A stretch of 64,000 bases of DNA, from assembly GCA_902793285.1 (NCBI GenBank), contig CADBCV010000016.1:1-64000 (forward strand), written 5' to 3'. The DNA comes from Oscillospiraceae bacterium (GTDB lineage: Bacteria; Bacillota; Clostridia; Oscillospirales; Oscillospiraceae). Of the stretch, positions 59,940-64,000 are shown in pieces; the stretch's first letter is position 1; each line of letters begins with the position of its first letter. Below the pieces are notes generated by a model. The model was given only the letters and a program-made list of their open reading frames with translations. It ran no database searches and was not told the DNA's origin. A program made the position numbers and the translations under genes.

Positions 59940-61867
59940 ATTTCACCAATATGATGGACTATCATCACTTCCCGATCTACGCGGTCATGGTGCTCTTCCT
60001 CGGCGCCTTTGTCACCATGGTCTGCGGCACCAGGCCCTCGAAAAATCCCAATAACCCTGCGGGCCTGCGCGCCTGGATCGCCCTCTGCGCGACGGGGGTG
60101 AGCCTGCTGCTGCTCGTCCTGCTCATCAAGCCCGTCATGCTCGGCGGCGAGACCATCGCCTACTGGATGGGCTCCCGCGGCATCGCCGGCGGCTATGCCA
60201 TCGGCATCGCCCTCGAGGTGGACGCCCTGAGTCTCTTCTTCGCCCTCCTCATCGCGACGGCGGTCTTTGTCTCCGCCATCTACTCCATCCGTTACATGGT
60301 GCATGACGACTGCGTGCCCCAGTACTACGTGCTCTACTGCCTGCTCGCAGGCGGCGTGCTGGGCCTCGTGCTCTCGGGCGATATCTTCAACATGTTCGTC
60401 ATGGTGGAGATCCTCACCTTCGCGGCGGTCGCCCTCACGGCCTTCCGCACCCGGGTCTACGGCGCGCTCGAGGCCGCCTTCAAGTACCTGGTCGTGGGCT
60501 GCATGGGCTCGAGCGCGATCCTCACGGGCGTCATCCTGCTCTACGCCCAGTACCACACCTTAAACCTCGCGCAGCTTGCCTCCCTCATCCCGGGCAGCAT
60601 GAATAACGCCACGAAGCTCGCCTTCGCCTTTCTCTACATCGGCTTTTCGACCAAGGCATTCATCGTGCCCTTCCACCCCCTCGCGGCGGACGCGCACGGC
60701 GCAGCCCCGGCCTCGATCTCGGTGCTCATCTCCGGCGTTTTGACAAAGTCCGGCATCTACGGCATCATCAGGCTCACCTGGTTCCTGTTCCAGACCATGG
60801 AGCTCGGCGCCATGCAGTTCATGCTGGTCTTCATCGGGAGCGTCTCGATGTTTGTCTGCGTCACGATGGCCCTCGCCCAGCATGACTTTAAACGCCTGCT
60901 CGCCTACCATTCCATCTCCCAGATCGGCTATGTGCTGACGGCGGTGGGCCTCTCCACGGCGCTGGGCGTCTCGGCGGGTCTCTACCACGCGATGAACCAC
61001 ACCCTCTTCAAGGGGCTTCTGTTCCTCGCCGCGGGCGCCGTCCTGCACGAGACCGGCACCACGGACCTCGGCAAGCTCGGCGGTCTCTCAAAGAAAATGC
61101 CGCACACCACGGTCCTCTTCCTCATCGGCGCCTTCTCCATCAGCGGCGTGCCGCCCTTCAACGGCTTTGCCTCCAAGTGGCTCATCTACCAGGCGGCCTA
61201 TCAGCGCGCGGTGGAGACAAACAACATCGGCTTTCTCGCCGCGGCCGTCGTCGCCCTCGTGACCTCCACGCTGACGCTCGCGTCCTTTGTCAAGGTCACG
61301 CAGTCCGTCTTCTTCGGCCAGCTTCCCCCGGAGTATGAGAACGTGAAGGAGGTCCCCTTCGGGATGCGCCTTGCCATGGGCATCCTCGCCGTCCTCTGCG
61401 TCCTCACGGGCATCTTCCCGAACACCGTCATGAGCGTCCTTACGGAGCCCGCCGCCCGCGCCGTCGCCTCTGTGGGCGAGTACATCATGGCCATGGGCTT
61501 CAAGGCCACCGTCCCCACACCGGAAGTGAGCTTTGCCCATGTCGGCGTCTGGACGCCGGTCAACTGGCTGCTCATCCTCTGCATCGCCCTCCTCGCCCTG
61601 ACGGTCGCCGCCCTCGCCGGGCGCTACGATCAGGTCAGCGCCTCCCAGGGGGAGAATGTCGAGACCAAGTACCAGCTCTTCTACGGCGGCGAGCAGAACG
61701 TCTATTCCCAGGTCGGCGGCGGAGACCTCTTCTGGGGCTTCAAGCACAACTGGAGACACTACTTTGATTTCATGCATGATCTGCACAGCGGCGTCGTGAA
61801 CGACTACGCCCTCTGGGCCGTGGTCGCCCTGGCCCTTGCGATCATGTACATGATGATCGCGCTTTAA
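59936..61867 (+). CDS. mbhH: MrpD/NuoN-like antiporter subunit (MbhH), with an extra C-terminal segment
   Basis: A 643-residue polytopic protein of the proton-conducting antiporter family. It has fourteen or so helices with SGDIFNMFVMVEILTF, HPLAADAHGAAPASISVL and a lysine-bearing KSGIYGIIRL helix. About 110 residues follow after a break near 540: a charged loop with QNVYSQVGGGDLFW and a last helix after DLHSGVVNDYALW. This tail may be a fused MbhI, a small separate subunit in archaeal Mbh that has no gene here. Confidence 0.9.
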   Translation: MNFTNMMDYHHFPIYAVMVLFLGAFVTMVCGTRPSKNPNNPAGLRAWIALCATGVSLLLLVLLIKPVMLGGETIAYWMGSRGIAGGYAIGIALEVDALSLFFALLIATAVFVSAIYSIRYMVHDDCVPQYYVLYCLLAGGVLGLVLSGDIFNMFVMVEILTFAAVALTAFRTRVYGALEAAFKYLVVGCMGSSAILTGVILLYAQYHTLNLAQLASLIPGSMNNATKLAFAFLYIGFSTKAFIVPFHPLAADAHGAAPASISVLISGVLTKSGIYGIIRLTWFLFQTMELGAMQFMLVFIGSVSMFVCVTMALAQHDFKRLLAYHSISQIGYVLTAVGLSTALGVSAGLYHAMNHTLFKGLLFLAAGAVLHETGTTDLGKLGGLSKKMPHTTVLFLIGAFSISGVPPFNGFASKWLIYQAAYQRAVETNNIGFLAAAVVALVTSTLTLASFVKVTQSVFFGQLPPEYENVKEVPFGMRLAMGILAVLCVLTGIFPNTVMSVLTEPAARAVASVGEYIMAMGFKATVPTPEVSFAHVGVWTPVNWLLILCIALLALTVAALAGRYDQVSASQGENVETKYQLFYGGEQNVYSQVGGGDLFWGFKHNWRHYFDFMHDLHSGVVNDYALWAVVALALAIMYMMIAL

Positions 61868-61879
61868 GGAGGTGGGAAC

Positions 61880-62854
61880 ATGACAAGCATTTTCCTCACG
61901 GGCCTTCAGTATCTGGGCTGTATCCTCATCTTCCCGGGCTTCCTGTTCTGCTTCTTCTGCGGGCTTCTGCTCACGGGCATTGACCGCAAGCTGGTCGCGC
62001 GGATGCAGAAGCGCGTCGGCCCCCCGATCCTCCAGCCCTTCTATGATTTCTTCAAACTCCTCGGCAAGGAGACCATCGTCCCCGCGGCGGCCTCCCGGAC
62101 GACCTTCCTGCTCGCCCCGCTGGTGGGGCTTGCGGCCCTCGTCGTCATCCAGCTCTTCATCCCCATCTATGGCTTCAGCGCCTTTTCGGGCATGGCGGAC
62201 ATCATCGTCATCCTCTACCTGCTGCTGATCCCGGCCCTCGCGGCGATCCTCGGCGCGGCGGCCTCCGGCTCCCCCTACGCGGGGGTGGGTCTCAGCCGTG
62301 AGATGGTCACCATCATCTCCTGTGAGCTGCCTTTGGTCCTCGTCCTTCTCGCGGTGGCCAAGGTCGTGGGCAACGCCCTCGGCACCGGGCTCTGCTTCTC
62401 GATGACCGAGATCGCCCGCTACCAGGTCGAAAACGGCAGCCTCATCACGAAGCTCAGCATGATCCCCGCGGCCGTCGCCTTCGCCATGGTCATCCCGGGC
62501 GAGACCGGCAGCCACCCCTTTGACACCGCCGAGGCCGAGACCGAGATCTGCGAAGGTATGCACGCCGAGTACAGCGGCGCGCCCCTCGCCGTCTTCAAGC
62601 TCAGCCACGCGGTCAAGATCCTCACGCTCACGAGCCTTTTTGTCGCGCTCTTCTTCGGCGGCATCGGCACCGGCATCATCGCCGTCGACGGCGTGATCGT
62701 CTTCGCCCTCTGCGTGATCGCCACCGCCCTGTTCATCTCCTTTGTCCACGCGGTCACCGCGAGACTCAAGATCGAGCAGGTATTCAAATACTACTGGACC
62801 GCGGTGTCCGGCCTCGCGCTGGTGAGCCTTGTGCTCGCCTGGTATGGACTGTAA
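61880..62854 (+). CDS. mbhM: Membrane anchor subunit NuoH-like (MbhM/EchB)
   Basis: A 324-residue polytopic protein of the NuoH/HycD family that links the hydrogenase arm to the membrane. The loops DRKLVARMQKRVGPPILQPF and PFDTAEAETEICEGMHAEYSG are the conserved cytoplasmic contacts. A GGAGGTGG site precedes the ATG. Confidence 0.95.
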   Translation: MTSIFLTGLQYLGCILIFPGFLFCFFCGLLLTGIDRKLVARMQKRVGPPILQPFYDFFKLLGKETIVPAAASRTTFLLAPLVGLAALVVIQLFIPIYGFSAFSGMADIIVILYLLLIPALAAILGAAASGSPYAGVGLSREMVTIISCELPLVLVLLAVAKVVGNALGTGLCFSMTEIARYQVENGSLITKLSMIPAAVAFAMVIPGETGSHPFDTAEAETEICEGMHAEYSGAPLAVFKLSHAVKILTLTSLFVALFFGGIGTGIIAVDGVIVFALCVIATALFISFVHAVTARLKIEQVFKYYWTAVSGLALVSLVLAWYGL

Positions 62855-62866
62855 GGAGGGGTTTTC

Positions 62867-63307
62867 ATGTTTAAGAAACTGATCGAAGAGAGCACTGCAA
62901 AATCCCCGTGGCTGTTCCATATCAACAGCGGCTCCTGCAACGGCTGCGATATCGAGCTTGTCGCGGTGCTGACGCCGCGCTACGATGTGGAGCGTCTGGG
63001 CTTCAAACTCGCGGGCAGCCCGCGCCAGGCGGACATCGTCGTCGTCACAGGCCCCGTCACAAAGCAAAGCCTGAACCGCGTCCTCAGCGCCATCTCCCAG
63101 GTGCCGGAGCCCCGGTGCATCGTCACCATGGGCTCCTGCCCCCAGTCCGGCAACGTCTTCAAGGGCAGCTACTCCGTCTGCGCGCCGCTCAGTCAGTATG
63201 TGCATGTGGACGTGGACATCGCCGGCTGCGCGCCGAAGCCTGAGGCCATCATCGACGGCCTTGCCAAAGCGACCGAAATACTCAAAGAGAAGAGGGGGCG
63301 GATGTAA
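62867..63307 (+). CDS. mbhJ: [NiFe] hydrogenase small subunit (MbhJ/EchC, NuoB-like)
   Basis: A 146-residue subunit holding the proximal [4Fe-4S] cluster. The ligands are in SGSCNGCDIE, GSCPQSGN and AGCAPKPEAI. It pairs with MbhL. Its stop codon overlaps the next start codon by one base. Confidence 0.95.
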   Translation: MFKKLIEESTAKSPWLFHINSGSCNGCDIELVAVLTPRYDVERLGFKLAGSPRQADIVVVTGPVTKQSLNRVLSAISQVPEPRCIVTMGSCPQSGNVFKGSYSVCAPLSQYVHVDVDIAGCAPKPEAIIDGLAKATEILKEKRGRM

Positions 63308-63966
63308 TGGATTTCCCGTTTGTGAGAGAGGCTGTCACCAAGCTCTTCTCAAAGCCGAGCTGCAACATGTATCCCGTGAAGCCCAGTGAGGCCGCGCCCA
63401 ACTACCGCGGCCGCATCGTCTTCCACCCGGAGACCTGCATCAACTGCAACATGTGCGAGCGCGTCTGCGCCGGCGGAGCCATCACCCACACGAGCGTCAA
63501 GAACGAGGACGGGGACGATGTCATCACCCGCTCCTTCGATCTCGGCTCCTGTACCTTCTGCAGCACCTGCGCCGACTTCTGCACCCGCCACTCCATCGAA
63601 CTGAGCCAGGACTACCACATGATCGGCATTGAGGAGGGGGACCTCATCGTCTCCGGCACCTTTGTGAAGAAGGCCGTGAAGAAGCCCGCGCCGAAGCCCG
63701 CCGCCCCCGCCGCCGCGCCTGCGGAGAAGAAGGCGGAGGCTCCGGCCGAGGCCGCGCCCGCCGCGCCCGCCGTGCAGGCGAGGGGGGACGGCAAGCCGAC
63801 CCAGGACCCCAATAAGTGCGTTTACTGCACCATCTGCGCCCGCAAGTGCCCCGGCGAAGCCCTGACCGTCGACCGCAAGGAGAAAACCTGGAAGCTCGAC
63901 GAGGACAAATGCGTCGCCTGCGGCACCTGCGCCGATGTCTGCCCGAAGGACGCCATCGTGATCTGA
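63307..63966 (+). CDS. mbhN: Ferredoxin-type subunit (MbhN/EchF) with a second fused ferredoxin domain
   Basis: A 219-residue electron-entry subunit. The NuoI-like half carries CINCNMCERVC and CTFCSTCADFC. A flexible Ala/Pro/Lys-rich linker of about 45 residues (about 120-165) follows, then a second ferredoxin half with CVYCTICARKC and CVACGTCADVC. Normal MbhN or EchF has two clusters and about 120-140 residues, so this version could hold four. The extra half may act as a tethered docking site for ferredoxin. It is the last gene seen. Confidence 0.93.
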   Translation: MDFPFVREAVTKLFSKPSCNMYPVKPSEAAPNYRGRIVFHPETCINCNMCERVCAGGAITHTSVKNEDGDDVITRSFDLGSCTFCSTCADFCTRHSIELSQDYHMIGIEEGDLIVSGTFVKKAVKKPAPKPAAPAAAPAEKKAEAPAEAAPAAPAVQARGDGKPTQDPNKCVYCTICARKCPGEALTVDRKEKTWKLDEDKCVACGTCADVCPKDAIVI

Positions 63967-64000
63967 GCCTCCAAATGCCCTCCCCCCCTGAGGAAGGTGC
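63967..64000. repeat. Start of another CTCCC-type repeat at the right edge
   Basis: GCCTCCAAATGCCCTCCCCC followed by CTGAGGAAGG resembles the beginning of the main repeat family. It is cut by the window end. Confidence 0.4.

Noticed and set aside
61088..63205. A 705-codon minus-strand open frame over mbhH, mbhM and mbhJ.
   Set aside because: Shadow of three overlapping hydrogenase genes; low-complexity Asp/Glu/His/Arg composition typical of antisense GC-rich frames.

Overview
The window is GC-rich and gene-dense. It carries strong Gram-positive ribosome binding sites, endospore genes (spoIIP, the spoIIAA-spoIIAB-sigF operon, spoVAC), a T-box leader and anaerobic redox enzymes (bifurcating [FeFe] hydrogenase, Mbh-type [NiFe] hydrogenase, rubredoxin, reverse rubrerythrin). 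This points to a strictly anaerobic, spore-forming member of class Clostridia, probably close to the Oscillospiraceae. The placement is inferred from gene content; there is no rRNA in the window.

Layout. 0.1-5.4 kb: one operon with a DUF2156 protein, a MATE transporter carrying a degenerate RsbW-like tail, a membrane SpoIIE-type phosphatase, an anti-sigma-type kinase and a STAS protein; this is a partner-switch module without a sigma factor. 5.5-13 kb: rRNA methyltransferase, ECF transporter core (ecfA1-ecfA2-ecfT) with truA, a CvpA protein and a zinc-finger ClpE. 13.6-17 kb (minus strand): exo/endonuclease, rubredoxin, reverse rubrerythrin, spoIIP. 17-23.3 kb: a membrane zinc-ribbon/YD-like protein, a flavoprotein dehydrogenase, a lipid flippase, HU and RqcP. 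23.6-25.5 kb (minus): a GntR-controlled ABC exporter. 25.9-31.8 kb: two MalF/MalG-type permeases, a membrane fusion protein and a MacB-like protein with no ATPase, then a GH25 lysozyme and tRNA-Leu. 32-38.8 kb: glnS, trxA, T-box-controlled valS and the spoIIA operon. 39-46.4 kb: bifurcating hydrogenase hydCBA (minus), divergent from a leader RNA, a TM1266-family protein and a NitT/TauT-type ABC importer. 46.8-50 kb: a secreted leucine-rich-repeat phosphoesterase, tRNA-Ser and spoVAC. 50-64 kb: hypF-hypC-hypD-hypE, then an Mbh-type membrane hydrogenase with an Mrp-like antiporter module and hypA inside it.

The two hydrogenases suggest the energy logic. HydABC would couple H2 to NADH and ferredoxin, while the Mbh complex would oxidise ferredoxin, make H2 and pump ions. 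HypA, C, D, E and F build the NiFe centre. HypB and the [FeFe] maturases HydE, HydF and HydG are not in the window.

A second theme is repetitive DNA. Several families of short palindromic repeats fill most intergenic gaps. In at least three places the repeat provides the stop codon or the last residues of the upstream gene.
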